This document shows, one piece after another, positions 24,278-36,286 of a stretch of 64,000 nt of DNA; the stretch's first letter is position 1, and the number at the start of each line of letters is the position of its first letter. The translations under genes were made by a program, and so were the position numbers. The stretch is taken from assembly GCA_029582155.1 (NCBI GenBank), contig CM055896.1, forward strand, positions 24,953,184 to 25,017,183, given 5' to 3'. The stretch is from Panopea generosa (taxonomy: Eukaryota; Mollusca; Bivalvia; Adapedonta; Hiatellidae). The notes beneath the pieces are model-generated. The model searched no databases. It saw only the letters and a program-made list of their open reading frames with translations, and was not told where the DNA came from.

Positions 24278-25912
24278 AGTCTCAGCATCTATTGGTTGCC
24301 TATCTATAAAGGAACTATATTCCTGTTTTATCTTTTCCAACATTGCTGGCATGAGGTGTTCAATATTTTGTGAGAGAAGACACTGAGCTTTAAGTCTAGG
24401 ACTAGCATTGCACAACCTGTCTTTAAGCTGGGTAAGTAGATGGTCCATGAAGGGAATGAATAAGTTTAGCCTCCAGTACTCTTTTAACAGTATCAACAGC
24501 TATGTTGTTCTTTTGAGTTCGTCTAGCAGCCACTCCCATATGTGAAACTGGTATGTTCTGTTGGTTTGCTAGATCAACTGCTTTTTGCCATATTTCATCA
24601 TAGTACTCAAGTCCACCTCTCTTCCCACGTAGAACACCTTGAAGAGCTAAAGGGTGATCCGATGCCTTTACAAGGTCGCATTCCCGGTCTTGCATTGAAC
24701 TAGAGAGGGGATTTAGAAAGTCTCATCGACCACTGACAACACAGTAAAATTAAAATTTCAAAACACATAACAGCCTTTTGAAAAGACGATGCAGATGACA
24801 TTCTGTTTGTGTCCATGCCGACCTGCAGGTCTGCGAGTGTTCCTGTTATAACAGAGAAGTTTCTGAAATACGCAGACACTTTTAAATGCTGCGACCATCT
24901 TGTTGGTGATAGTTTTCTAAGCTGTTCACCATATGTACTGTGTTGGCGATAAATACCCAATCATTTCGGAGAAATAATCAGAAAGAATACGGTATCACTT
25001 ACAACAGTAAACATAGACTGAGCAAAGGCAACTCTACATGCATGGCATAATATGATATGGCTAGGTTCATGCAATGGTTTCGACAGTACACATATTTAGC
25101 ATTTGGGTATTCTACAGCAAATCAAGCCTGTACCCCTCGGATTCTATTGGACATATTGGCAGCACCATCATAACCTTCTATGTAATTTGGGTTTAAATTA
25201 TTTTTTGTAAGTTGGTCTGATAGAAGCGTATACAGTGCTTCGCCAGTTGTACTGTCTGTAAGTACAAATAACAAGAACTCTTCATGGACAATGTGAGTAC
25301 CTGACTTTGGCCTTTCTACATACCGCACACAAAATGTGAACTTCCACGTTACTCACGTCGGCAGATTCATCAGTCACAGTAGTAAAATATTTCTGGTCAT
25401 TACAACCCCAAATAATAGAGTGAGCAATTTGCTGGCCACTTAGTGAAATAAACTTGTTTTGAATTTCAGGACTCAAATAAGTGGCATGCTTTGGAGTGGT
25501 AGCATCATGGTCTTGAAGAGCACTGTCTGTTGTGGCCCTGAAGTTAATCAGTGCTCGAAAACTGCTCTTGATTTCTGTTTTACCTCGCAGAGCTGTATTC
25601 TGGTGACCACATAGAATAACACTTTCAATTATTGACAACAAAACATCTCTGTTCTTTTGCATTTTATTTCTATAGGACCAACGATATTCTGTGCTTCTTT
25701 ATGCATTATTTCCACAAAAAATGGTCCGCTTTTGTAACAGCATTTAGATGATCTTGTGAGCATTTATGGCTACTAACAATTGTTCTTGTTTTACTCCAGT
25801 CAGTCAAATGCCGAGCTACAAAGACGTTTTCAGCTTTACTAAATACAAAGCATGGGGCACAAAATACTCCATCTACAATTGGGCTATCCTTAGATAAAGA
25901 AATTGCTCAACA
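24278..25912 (-). pseudogene. hAT-superfamily transposase pseudogene (DUF4371/ZMYM-like)
   Basis: This is a decayed DNA transposase that would cut and paste its own element. Reading from 25912 downward there is a TTF-type zinc-finger region (DGVFCAPCFVFS, then ARHLTDWSKTRT and HKCSQDHLNA near 25750-25880). Next comes the N-terminal core (25662-25282: SIIESVILCGHQNTALRG, YLSPEIQNKF, DQKYFTTVTDESADVSN). After that come 25328-25122 (YIEGYDGAANMS, GVQA), 24960-24700 (LSPTRWSQH), 24695-24423 (RECDL, GGLEYYDEIW) and 24496-24251 (YWRLNLFIPFMDHL). The acidic residues of TDE and EGYDGAANM, expected at the catalytic core, remain. The frame changes several times between blocks, so it cannot make a full protein. 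The C-terminal hAT dimerisation region is missing. Confidence 0.85.
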
Positions 25913-26287
25913 TTAAACACAAAGTTGGGCACTCACCTAGTTTTTTCTGCCATAAGTTTTTAATGGAGCAACCTAGCCTTTTAAGGTTTGAATCTTGAGG
26001 TAAGAACAGGCAGTATCTGTGAATCAGATAACCGTAGTCTCTGCATAGTGTGTAACTTCCTTATGTCAAGAAATCGTGCGCCAAGACAAATACTGACATT
26101 ATTATCTGAGACAGGTTCACAGGTTAATTACACCTTTAATTTGTGACATGTCCTCTTCAACTGTTGTTTTCAATAACAGTTTGATCGAACACCAAAAGCG
26201 CAAACTAATTGACACATTTTCCCCACAATTACCCCATGTTGCAAAGAGCATTTATTATCACTTGTGTGTGTGGGCAGAGACTTAATA

Positions 26288-26442
26288 CAGGGCTGTGTTC
26301 AGCACAGTTAAACAGCAAACAAGTTTAATGCCTGGTTCCTAAAATTAACACGTACTGCATGCTAATGTGAGGTTGGGCCAGTGTCCAGGAAAATATGTTA
26401 GCTAATGTTATCAAACTTCTGACCTAAATGAATGCAGCCCTG
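26288..26442. mobile_element. MITE, copy 1 (ends CAGGGCTGxGTTCAG)
   Basis: This 155-bp element starts CAGGGCTGTGTTCAGCA and ends AATGCAGCCCTG, which are near-perfect inverted ends. The internal text 'aatgcctggttcctaaaatt' and 'gtgaggttgggccagtgtcc' matches the element at 63704-63860 in inverse orientation. TA follows one base after the right end and precedes the left end, but the target duplication is not certain. Confidence 0.8.
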
Positions 26443-26518
26443 GTACAGGTCAGTAATTAAAACACGTTTTGTAATAGCAATACTCGAACTCAAAGATTGC
26501 ACTAAAACATTTTTTTTC

Positions 26519-26590
26519 TTCTAAAATTAATTTTCAACGAAATTAAGTCCCCTAAAGTATGTCTTGAACCAAAAACAACAGTATGTTATA
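26519..26590. repeat. Fragment resembling the right end of the 8727-12052 element
   Basis: 'AAAATTAATTTTCAACGAAA' followed by 'agtcccctaaagtatgtctt' parallels the text at 11957-12005 of the TA-flanked element. Only about 70 bases are shared. Confidence 0.4.
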
Positions 26591-26956
26591 ACTAATGATG
26601 CTGCAAAAAATGAAGTGAGAACATATCTGTTACGCAACAACAAAAAGCAATCAAAACAAGATGTACCCACAGATAAAGTAAAAGGTATGATTACTAAATC
26701 TCTTTGACTTTATTTGATTTGTATTATCTTAGTTTGGAACTATTTGAGCCGAACCTTGGTGAATAAGGAACATTGAATTTGACGTTGTCATTGTTTATGT
26801 ACAGCAGGCCTAACATCTAAAACTGAACTGTCAAAGTGTAGTGTTGTATTGCGATTGTGAACATCCAGATATATCTGAAGATAAGTTATATTGAAGGATG
26901 GCATGGTTTAGGTAGTATGTATGAAAACATGGACTGAATTACAGTTAGATCTATTA

Positions 26957-27216
26957 TGTGGTAGGTTGTGGGTTCAATCCCCGTCCGGGTCATACCAAAG
27001 ACTTAAAAAATGCTTGATGCTCAGCATTTAGAGGAGAGTTCTAGGTCTGGTCGGCCCAGTGTCAGTATAATGTGACTGGGTGGGGTATCATACCATGTGT
27101 CTGCGGCATGATACTCCAGTGTGACAGCGCTTAGAATACTGTCTCAAGTAGACACCGTCACGATATGACTGAAAAATTGTTGAAAGCGACGCTAAACACC
27201 ATACAACAACAACAAC
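26957..27216 (+). mobile_element. tRNA-derived SINE with (CAA)n tail
   Basis: The head contains GTGGGTTCAATCCCC, a good B box. The body follows with 'gtcggcccagtgtcagta' and 'gaaaaattgttgaaagcgac', and the 3' end is 'gctaaacaccatac' plus (AAC)4. SINEs with this 3' region are widespread in molluscs. It is inserted in a repeat whose uninterrupted copy lies at 29197-29310. Confidence 0.75.
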
Positions 27217-28640
27217 AACTATAAAGCCTATCAGTAGATCAACTATACCGATGAAAACGATAGATGTGCTGTTACCACCGAATTGTAGTGTCTTACCGAC
27301 CGTGTATATATATATGATAAAGTGTATTATGAGTGTCATAAGAACGTCTTTAACAATCATCCCAATCTACTTTGACAAGTTCTCCAAATAGAGGCCATTT
27401 GAAGTTAAACCGCCGGAAATTTAGAGAAAATAAAATAGTCAATAAGTGCAAAAAAAGTTAAATAATATTTTTTTTAAAATTTCACACCCAGTTTGATTTA
27501 GTTCTTAACTATTTAATAGATTTACTCTCATTGTTTTAACAACTCTTCAAGGGGAGACAACTCTTAATTACTATATTTTACATTGTATGTGGTTAAAAAG
27601 GATGGCTGGTAATAAACACACTTGATCAATGACATGCGTCTATCATCCAACCACCATTTTTTGTATCATATATTTCAGTGTATTATTATTACATGATTAT
27701 ACCTCTAATTTCAACAAAAATCAGTGGATGTAAAAAAACTTCTTCTTAATTCTCTATAATAACTTAGTTACATTATTCAAGTCTCTGGTTTCTATAGAGA
27801 AACTTGGAATTGTAGGCATCAACAGTTATACTTTTAACTAAATATTGTCTCACATTGCAGAAGTTTGCAAAATGCAAAAACTAAATTGAAACAGACACAC
27901 TTGTAAAAGTCTATAAACTAATGTGTTAGATTTGGTTGGACCAGTGACTGATATATCCCTGGTTTACCACCTATCAGACTGTGGAGGGGTGTCCAAATAT
28001 TGGTCGCTGGTTCATTACTTTTGGTGATGTTACGTCAAAATACAGGATTTCGTGCACCTCTTTATGTGGGAGGGAGTATTTGTTTTTTTTTTCCTTTTCT
28101 TCCTTTTCCTGATTGATAAACACACTAACTGTGTATATTAGATATGGAAGATATGTACATGTTGTATAATAGTGTGTATATAGTTTCTATTTACGTGAGT
28201 AATGTTATGTACTATATGTAATAATATGTATATTCAAACGGTAACAAGCCACAGAGCAATTATACCATATTTTGAGGTAGCCACTGCCCTTTATTTATCA
28301 TTTTAGCCTGTTTTATGTTTTTTTATAAAACTCCAAAATGGTCTGCAATACCCGCATACAATGGTCGGAATTAAACAAACGTGGTCGGTAATAGCTCTTC
28401 TGCCAACTTTACTAGAGTGATTATTATCGGGGATGCAGTCAAACTCGGATTTGATATAAATAAGGAACCAGCAAGGGCCCAAAAAAAGATAAATTGTGAA
28501 ATTTCAGAAATCTTCTTCTCAAAAACTAATGAGCCAAATGTAATAATATTTGATTTAAATATCCTCTATGAATAGGGGTTTCAAAATTGTTTAAAAGAAG
28601 GGGTGAAGGTATACTGGGGTAAGGGGACTTTGATTTTTAC
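27217..28640. other. No gene recognised
   Basis: AT-rich sequence with pyrimidine runs near 28080. The frames at 27088-27360 and 28381-28575 match nothing known; the latter overlaps degraded family A-like text ('atcttcttctcaaaaactaa'). Confidence 0.5.
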
Positions 28641-28805
28641 AAACCCAGGGGTTGCAAGGTCGATCCCCTGCTCCTTCAACTAAAAATACTTCGGATACTT
28701 TCGTATGAGACTTTAACAAAAAATCAAGGTCCCATGTATCGGTGCTTGACACCGGGCATGTAAAAGAACCAGGGATGCTACAAAAGGGTTTTCTGTATCT
28801 CAGTA
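28640..28805 (+). mobile_element. Degraded tRNA-derived SINE
   Basis: 'GGTTGCAAGGTCGATCCCCT' is a B box-like element. It is followed by 'cttgacaccgggcatgtaaa' and 'agaaccagggatgct', text common in molluscan SINEs. The A box and tail are not clear. Confidence 0.5.
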
Positions 28806-29470
28806 CTATCCTTAAAAATCTAAATTACTAATACTCTTCTGTTTGTATTTCATTTGCTGTGTATTCTAATATAAGATAAATAATTGTAAATAATTATTAG
28901 AATAAAAAAGGAGTCAATTAAAACAATGCAATACTGTTACATGTACTATAGCAATACGATATGCACGCATTAAATATAATTCCATAGGTCGAGTATATTT
29001 ACAATCATTTTATGGTTTATAAAACCTACATTGTCAGATTTGCCTTTAATCTGTTGTCGTGCGTGCGGGAGCATGATTATGGACGCAAATGGGTCCTATA
29101 TAAAAATTGTGAATTGCATGTCCGCCGAGTCTGACGGTTTTGCCCTTGGGATGGGGTCTACTTTACTAAATCTATATAAGAGAAATTGACAATGTGAATT
29201 GTAAACATCCAGATATATCTGAAGACAAGTTATATTTAAGGATGGCATAATTTAAGTAGTATGCATAAAATTGTGAACTGAATTAGTGAATAACAGTTCA
29301 GATCTATTATAAAAACTTCTTATTATCTTTTTGCTTGCTGTGTATTCTAATACAAGATGAAATAATTTGGTCAGTTGAATATCTTGTTGTTTTATAATTA
29401 TTTACTGTACAAGTTTGGTGAGAATTCCATGAAAACTTTTCAAGATAATATGATTATATAATCTACTAGT
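28806..29470. other. No gene; contains a ~110-bp repeat
   Basis: 29197-29310 repeats 26845-26956 ('acatccagatatatctgaag'). The text near 29080-29170 is an inverted fragment of the repeat seen at 1-900. Nothing coding is seen. Confidence 0.5.
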
Positions 29471-29479
29471 GTTTGGTGA

Positions 29480-29968
29480 AAATCAAATGAAAAATACGGA
29501 TGCCAAACAATGCAATTTTTTTATATTTCAAGGGGCATAACTCTGACATTAATTCAATTTGGACAGTTAAAAAATTTGTCCAAATTACTATAGTTATATA
29601 ACTTAGTGAGGATCCAATGAAAAATGTGGATGCTAGAGTACACACAATAAAAAAGTTTATGGATGGACGAAACGGAGATATGGGTACTTCAGCTTTTAGT
29701 CCCAGAGATAGGAGGGTGTTTATTTTTATGTCCAAAAGACTTTTTTTCTAGAGGTAAATTTTACGCTGAGTTCGAAAATCCATTTCTTACAAATTGCTGT
29801 TGGGGCGTTTGGTCACAAATCCAAGATGGCCACCAAAATGGCTGCCAAATATTGAAATTCATGTTATAATACATTATATTAACTGATAGAAAACACTGCA
29901 AAGTGTTAAAATTTAGATTTATTGTGTTGCTGCAAGTTGTATGGCATGTTTTAGGGTAACAAAGAATA
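29480..29968 (+). repeat. Member of the ~300-bp repeat family, interrupted by element D1
   Basis: It contains 'ttggggcgtttggtcacaaa', 'tccaagatggccaccaaaat' and 'gatagaaaacactgcaaagt', the signature of the family arrayed at 32890-34400 and, inverted, at 40375-41630. The repeat stops at 'aaagaata' and resumes at 31235, on the far side of element D1. Confidence 0.75.
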
Positions 29969-31234
29969 ACAAGAGCTGTCGAGAGACAGCGCACTAGACT
30001 ATTCAAATATTTGTCACAGAAGTACAAATTTGATTGAGACTGATGGCAAATCCAAGAAAATAAGTTATCTAACTTACTAAATTGACAAAATTAAATAGGT
30101 CTTATAACTGCAATATCTTGTAAGAAGTTTCAATCCAATACATACAGTGACTGCCGAGTTATAAAATTTCTAAGTAAAACAAAGGCCCTAATTTGCAAAA
30201 AAATCTGGCAAGAGTTATCCTACTTGATTAATTTAGTTGATTTCATGACTACAAAGCCATATGTAAAGTTTCAATCAAATAAATTGAGCGGTTGGTGTAA
30301 TATGGACATGACAGTACTTGCATGCAAAACTTTAAAATTCTAAGTCAAAGAAGGGCAATAATTTGCATTATATTCGTGCAAGAGTTATCTAACTTAGTTA
30401 CAGTTGGTGACTGGGATGGCTTGTGTAAAGTTTCAATCAAATACATTGAGTGGTCAGTGAGATATGGACTTGATGGTACTTGCATACTAAACTTTAACCA
30501 GATTTTCTAAGTCAAACAAGGGCAATAATTTGCATTACATTCATGCAAGATTTATCTAACTTAGTTACTGCAGATGACTGGGAAGGCTTACGTAAAGTTT
30601 CAATCAAATACATTGAGTGGTTGGTGAGATATGGACTTGATGGTACTTGCATGCAAAACTTTAACCAGATTTTCTAAGTCAAACAAGCGCAAAAATTTGC
30701 ATTATATTCATGCAAGAGTTATCTAACTTAGTTACTGTAGATGACTGGGAAGGCTTGTGTAAAGTTTCAATCAAATACATTGAGTGGTTAGTGTGATATG
30801 AACTTGATGGTTCTTGCATGCAAAACTTTAACCAGAATTTCTAAGTCAAACAAGGGAAATAATTTGCATTACATTCATGCAAGAGTTATCCAACTTATTT
30901 ACTGTAGTATGTTTGATGACTAAGAAGGCTTGTGTAAAGTTTCAAGTCAATACATGCATTGGTTACTGAGATATGGACTTGATGGTACTTGCATGCAAAA
31001 CTTTAACCAGATTTTATAAGTCAAACAAGGGCAATAATTTACATTATATTCATGCAAGAGTTAGCTTACTTAGTTACTGTAGTAGGGTTGATGACTGGGA
31101 AGGCTTGTGTAAAGTTTCAAGGCAATACATGCAATGTTAACAGAGATATGGGACTTGCATGCAAAACTTTAACCAAGGTGTGACGCCGACGCCTGGGTGA
31201 GTAGAATAGCTCTTTTTCTCCTAATAGTCGAGCT
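29969..31234 (+). mobile_element. Element family D, copy 1 (ACAAGAGCTGTC...GTCGAGCT)
   Basis: It starts ACAAGAGCTGTCGAGAGACA, with a clear hairpin pairing GCTGTC with GACAGC. It ends 'cctaatagtcgagct' followed by AAAAATAT. The core has about seven units of roughly 160-170 bp with 'gtaaagtttcaatcaaatac' and 'gatggtacttgcatgcaaaa'. The flanks rejoin to match the uninterrupted copy at 33140-33165, so the insertion duplicated no target bases. No gene is seen inside. Confidence 0.8.
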
Positions 31235-31359
31235 AAAAATATAGTTGATTCAAGTAAAAGAAATCTAAATAAGGGACAAAATGGCAGCCAAAATATTAAA
31301 TCGAAGGATTCAAGGTCCTGAGAGGTGCCATTTTTTTGTTTCTTTGAATATTTAGAGTC

Positions 31360-31610
31360 ATTGCTATGCTATCTAGGGCTAAAGATGATCAGTTAGCCTA
31401 ACTTCTCTTTCCTGAGATCTTGGAAAGTACTGGAGTACACCCATCTCAGCAAGTAACGGATAACGTTCCCACTTGAATCAGCGGTGAAAGACGTGACAAT
31501 GAGACGTCACGTCATATATCAATCATCACGAAGACTGTGATCAGATGGGGAGTCAAACTCATGAACCAAGGATTGACAGTAATACGCTCGCCACGGGGAA
31601 ATACTGGTAT
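31360..31610 (-). mobile_element. Probable SINE with tRNA-like head, minus strand
   Basis: On the minus strand, 'gtggcgagcgtattactgtc' and 'catgagtttgactccccatc' resemble A and B boxes near 31550-31600. A non-tRNA body with 'gacgtgacgtctcattgtca' follows toward 31360. A tail was not identified. Confidence 0.45.
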
Positions 31611-31781
31611 TGACCATTTATGAAGCAATTTTCATTAGAAAATCATAGCTAAATCAAATAAAAAACTTAGTACATTTCAGTATTTCTCTTACAAACACAT
31701 GTAACAAGAAATGAGATTGGGTGGGTACGGGATGGGTATGCCATCCTGTGTTGAAAAAAGTCTTAAGTTTTGTGTTCATTA

Positions 31782-31863
31782 ATGCATTGTCGGATACCCC
31801 CGGGTATCAACTGTGATATTCTCCATGTATAAAACTGACACCCAGGGGTATCCGACGATGCAT
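31782..31863. repeat. Foldback hairpin with 28-bp arms
   Basis: The arm 31782-31809 (ATGCATTGTCGGATACCCCC, then GGGTATCA) pairs with 31836-31863 with three mismatches, around a 26-base loop. It could be a minimal foldback MITE or a structured RNA. Nothing nearby decides. Confidence 0.85.
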
Positions 31864-32889
31864 AAATAGTGCATTTCAAGTATATGTTTTTCTATTCTAT
31901 ATTAAAATATTGTTGCCATAAAAATATAGTAAAGGAGTTTTTTTAATGGACAACTTGTCATATTTCAAAGTTAATACAATTGATAAGTTTGTATTTTTAA
32001 TATTTGATTTTGTAATGAAGAATATTTTCATTGGGTATCTGTGTATTTCGGAATAAATATAAAATCCATAAAAGTAGACATTAATAGTTAAGTCTTAAAA
32101 CATCCCTAATAAACGGGACTAAAGTAACCTATACGCTGATTTTTAAGATCCGATTTTTGAAGGCGCCAACTTTTAGACCGGGTTTCTCAAGGTAAGCGAC
32201 CTCCGGTACGATTTGTTTACAAAATAAACCGTTTCAAGTGGTGATTTTATCCTATATTTGTTGAAATTAGATGCTCAGAAAACCCTTTACAATGGCATTG
32301 ATTTGTTTACTTGTAAAATCCTCTCAATAATACACTACGATTAAAATTAGTTCAACGAAAGAGACTGATCTTCCAGACACCCTTTATTAACATAACAGCG
32401 TGTATGTGTAACTCGCCAATATAATCCCTTTAAATGGACTGATCAGAATCTACACGACATATGGCCTATAACACCATATTACAGAACTTTTCTGTAATTA
32501 TGTTTAACATTTTTTAATCTTACATCAATTCGAAATCAACCATGATTGACGACGACATGAAGAAAGCCAGTAATATAACATTTGCTTCAGGGACTATTTT
32601 CATTGTTGATATGCTAATTAGTATGGACACTCCTACAAGAAACTATTTCCATTGTTGAGCAATATACTAATTAGTATGGATGCTCCTGCATTTCAGCCTT
32701 TGTAGTAAATAGCAATTGTGTGCAGACATCAGATATCAAAAGTAAAGACTCAAACACGTTTTCGCGTCATTACTTTATTTTTCATACATTTAAAAGTTAC
32801 TTTCATCCGACAAATACATAAAAAAATCAAGAACTACTTTCTCTTGAGCAAGTTAGAGGGTGCATATGAAATGATATTTTCTGGCGCCT
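31864..32889. other. No gene recognised; small local duplication
   Basis: The stretch is AT-rich. 'GCTAATTAGTATGGACACTC' near 32612 is echoed at 32669 ('actaattagtatggatgctc'), a duplication of about 60 bp. Nothing coding is seen; the frame at 32718-32930 runs into repeat text. Confidence 0.45.
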
Positions 32890-34400
32890 CAAAAAATGAC
32901 ACCTTTTCTGCAATATACTCATATTGTTGAATGCTTTGGCCTTATTTTTATATATAAATGCTTGTTTCTAGAGGTAAAAACTATTTCTTACTAATGGTTG
33001 TTGGGGCGTTTGGTCACAAATTCAAGATGGCCACCAAATATTGAAATTCATGTTATAATAATTATATAAACTGATAGAAAACACTGCAAAGTATTAAAAT
33101 CTAGATTTATTATGTTGTTGTAAGTTGTATAACATGCTTTAGGGTAAAAAAAGATTAAAAATATGGTTTATTCGTGTACATAAAGTCTAAATAAGGGACA
33201 AAATGACAGCCAAAATATGGAGAAAAAAACAACACTTTTTTTGTAAATATACACATTTGTTGAATGCTTTGGCCATTTTTATATTTATAAATGCTTGTTT
33301 CTGGAGGTAAAATGTATGATAAGTCTGAAAATATATTTCTTACTAATGGCTGTAGGGGCGTTTGGACACAAATTCAAGATGGCTGCCAAATATTGATATT
33401 CATGTTATATATAATCTGATAGAAAACACTGCAAAGTAATAAAAATTAGATTTATTGTGTTGTTGTAAGTTGTATGACATGTGTTATGGTAAAATAAATT
33501 TACTAAGAAGATGGTTGATTCATTTACAACAAGTCTAAATAAGGGACAAAATTGCAACCAAAATAAGAAAATTGACTGTTTTTCTGCAAATATACACATT
33601 TTGTTCAATGCTTTGGCCTTATTTCTATTTATAAATGGTTCTTAAAACACTGAACATGTTTAAGGGTTATACTTTGCAGTGTTTTTTTTCGGTCATTTTT
33701 ATAGTCGTTATTGGGTCATATTCCCAATGGCAAATAGTATCTTTTTTTTCCCAATTGAATGGTAAAAATTCCCAATTGAAAGCTTCAAAAATGTAAATTG
33801 AAACTTGCCATACTTCCTTGATAAAATAAAGAAAGTTTTCCCCATTCTGAATTTAGTATGACATTGATTATTTAATTAAATGGCCTGATAAGCAAGTGTA
33901 CACTTTTTATAAATATATAAATATATTTAATGCAAAAAAATTTCACAATGTTAATGAAAATGCCGCTAAAATTCCCAATTCCAAGGGTATGGGTCATCTT
34001 CCCAAAATGGTGAAAAAAAACACTGCTTTGCTACTTCTACTTTATATAAACTGGAATATCTGTATCTTCTTCACGTTATGCTTATTCACTCTAACAAAAC
34101 AATGCAATAAACAAGTTTATATAAAAATTCCATATTTAAGAAAAATCGGAAAATAATATAACTGTTGAGTCATGTTTCTAGAGATAAATTGTATGCCATG
34201 TTCATTTCTTGCTAAAACTGTTGGGGAGTTTTGTCATATATCTAAGATGACAGCCAATGTGGCCACCATGTATTGAAAATCATCAATAATGCTTCCAGGT
34301 ATATAATCTGTTAAACGCTACAAATATTAAAATTTAGGTCGTATTGTGTTGTTCTTTGTTGTGTGACATGTTTCAGGATCCTTTGTTTCTACTTCTGCTT
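32890..34400 (+). repeat. Array of the ~300-bp repeat, plus orientation
   Basis: Units starting near 32890, 33230, 33590 and 34150 share 'atgctttggccttatttcta'-type text. They also share 'gggcgtttggtcacaaattc', 'aagatggccaccaa' and 'gatagaaaacactgcaaagt'. An unrelated stretch around 33660-33800 ('tcccaattgaatggtaaaaa') recurs inverted at 54985-55120 inside the retrotransposon. The open frames are repeat text. Confidence 0.7.
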
Positions 34401-36286
34401 AATAAAAACTGGAAAATGTGTATACATGTATTTACAAATTAAGCTTCATCAATGTAATAAACAAGTTCATGATTAATTTTCATGTTATGAATTCATGTTC
34501 ATTAAATGTTGTGTTTTTTGGTACTTCAAGTTTTCATTTGGTCTTACTCTATTTCCTTCAGCCATTAGACAGAAATAATTGCCGTAATCATTAAGTCACA
34601 ATGTTACTTAAGTTCAGCATGATGCATTTCAATGAATATTAATGGTCATAACAGTTTGTGTCATAATCACTTTGTTGCACCAACATTAGTAGTAATTTAT
34701 CATTTTAGGCTTTTAGCTTGTATGTTTGAACAAAGTTTAATGTTTAATATCCCTTGAATTTCCTACATTAGTTTGAGTGTTTTCATAATCACAGGTTACT
34801 GAGTAGCATGAAATGAATGTTGTCATTTATCGCCAATTATATTCAAATCAACATCATCATTACTGCTTAGTGCAAAACTCCAAAAATAAAGTGTCACATA
34901 TTGTTTTTAGAGCGGACTAATCATATAACTTTAAAGTCATTTTCTTTATATTCTATCATACACACAATCTGAGTCAACAGGCTTTTAAACATGAAAACTA
35001 TCATCAGTTCCAGATTTAACAGTATCATTGAAAAGCACATCAATGATTGACCCTGACAATTGGCTTTCAATTGCCTTCATAAGAAAACATATTAATATTC
35101 TGTTTGCTTCTTCATGTCTACGTTGTTAATTTCTTTTTCGTCCTTTTTCAATGAGAGTGTATCAGTTGTCCTCTGCAGCTACATCAGCTATATAATATGA
35201 CATGTTTTAAAGCAGAATTGCATATGGCCGATGCCTTTCACCATGGGAGAAAAGTCTGAAGAATATCATCTTAAACGGTAGAGACTAAAGTGCTTGTGGC
35301 CATTTTTTAAATTCTGAATCTGAGAGAGAGGTAGTTTTCCCATTATTTTTTAATTTCCTGTATCTGAGTTAAAGTATTAGATCTGTAATGGTCAATATCG
35401 CAACCATGCCTAAACTTGGTGTTTTAGTTATCACCATCCTATGAGGGATGTATTTCTGAAATTTTAGAAAATATTACTGTCGTAAATAAAAATTATTTAA
35501 ATTTTAAGTGTCAAATGCCTATAACCACAAAATGGCAAAAAATGAACAACTACCAAACACAATGAAATAGCTATAATTTTCATATATATACCATAAATGA
35601 TATATAAAAGGCATTTTTACATCACATCAACACCGCTGATTTATTTTAGCTGAATAGACTAAACCTAAAGAAACTAACATATCTTCTCTCCTTTTACATA
35701 AATCTTAAAAAGTCTTACCCTACCCCCACTTTCGAATTGTTACTTTTTTCACAAAATATTCTAAAACTTCATATTTTAAAATGTTCTCGCATCATTTCTA
35801 TAATAATTAACCACTAATGTTGTATGCCAATATTTTCCACATTGTTAGAAGTGAGAAATGCATAAAGATAAACAACTTTTACCGTCTTGTTTTCTCATAA
35901 TATGGTGTTTTATAGGATAAGTATCAAAATAAAAGGCAGCACATTTGGCGACATATTATTTGTTAAAAGAAATAAATGCATGAAAATAAAACAAACTTTT
36001 GCCATAACCTTTGCCAGAGGGTGAAATATTTTATAAAAATGTACAACCAATGATTAGGAACCTACATTTTCATCAAACACTGGACACTTTTATTGAAAAC
36101 TTTAAATGTTAGCTGTAGATAGTTGCTAATAGAAATATTTCATATAAACTTGGTCTTTTATCTTTAGTAATAATTGTGTATTTATTGGCATGACTTGGCA
36201 AATGATATACAAAACTAGAACTGGTAGCTACAACAATAAAATATATTTGGAGTGGGTAGGGGTCAGGTGTTGGAATTTCTATCTTA
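34401..36286. other. No gene or clear repeat recognised
   Basis: 1.9 kb of AT-rich intronic sequence without long open frames, tRNA-like heads or obvious tandem repeats. It is the longest quiet stretch in the window. Confidence 0.5.
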
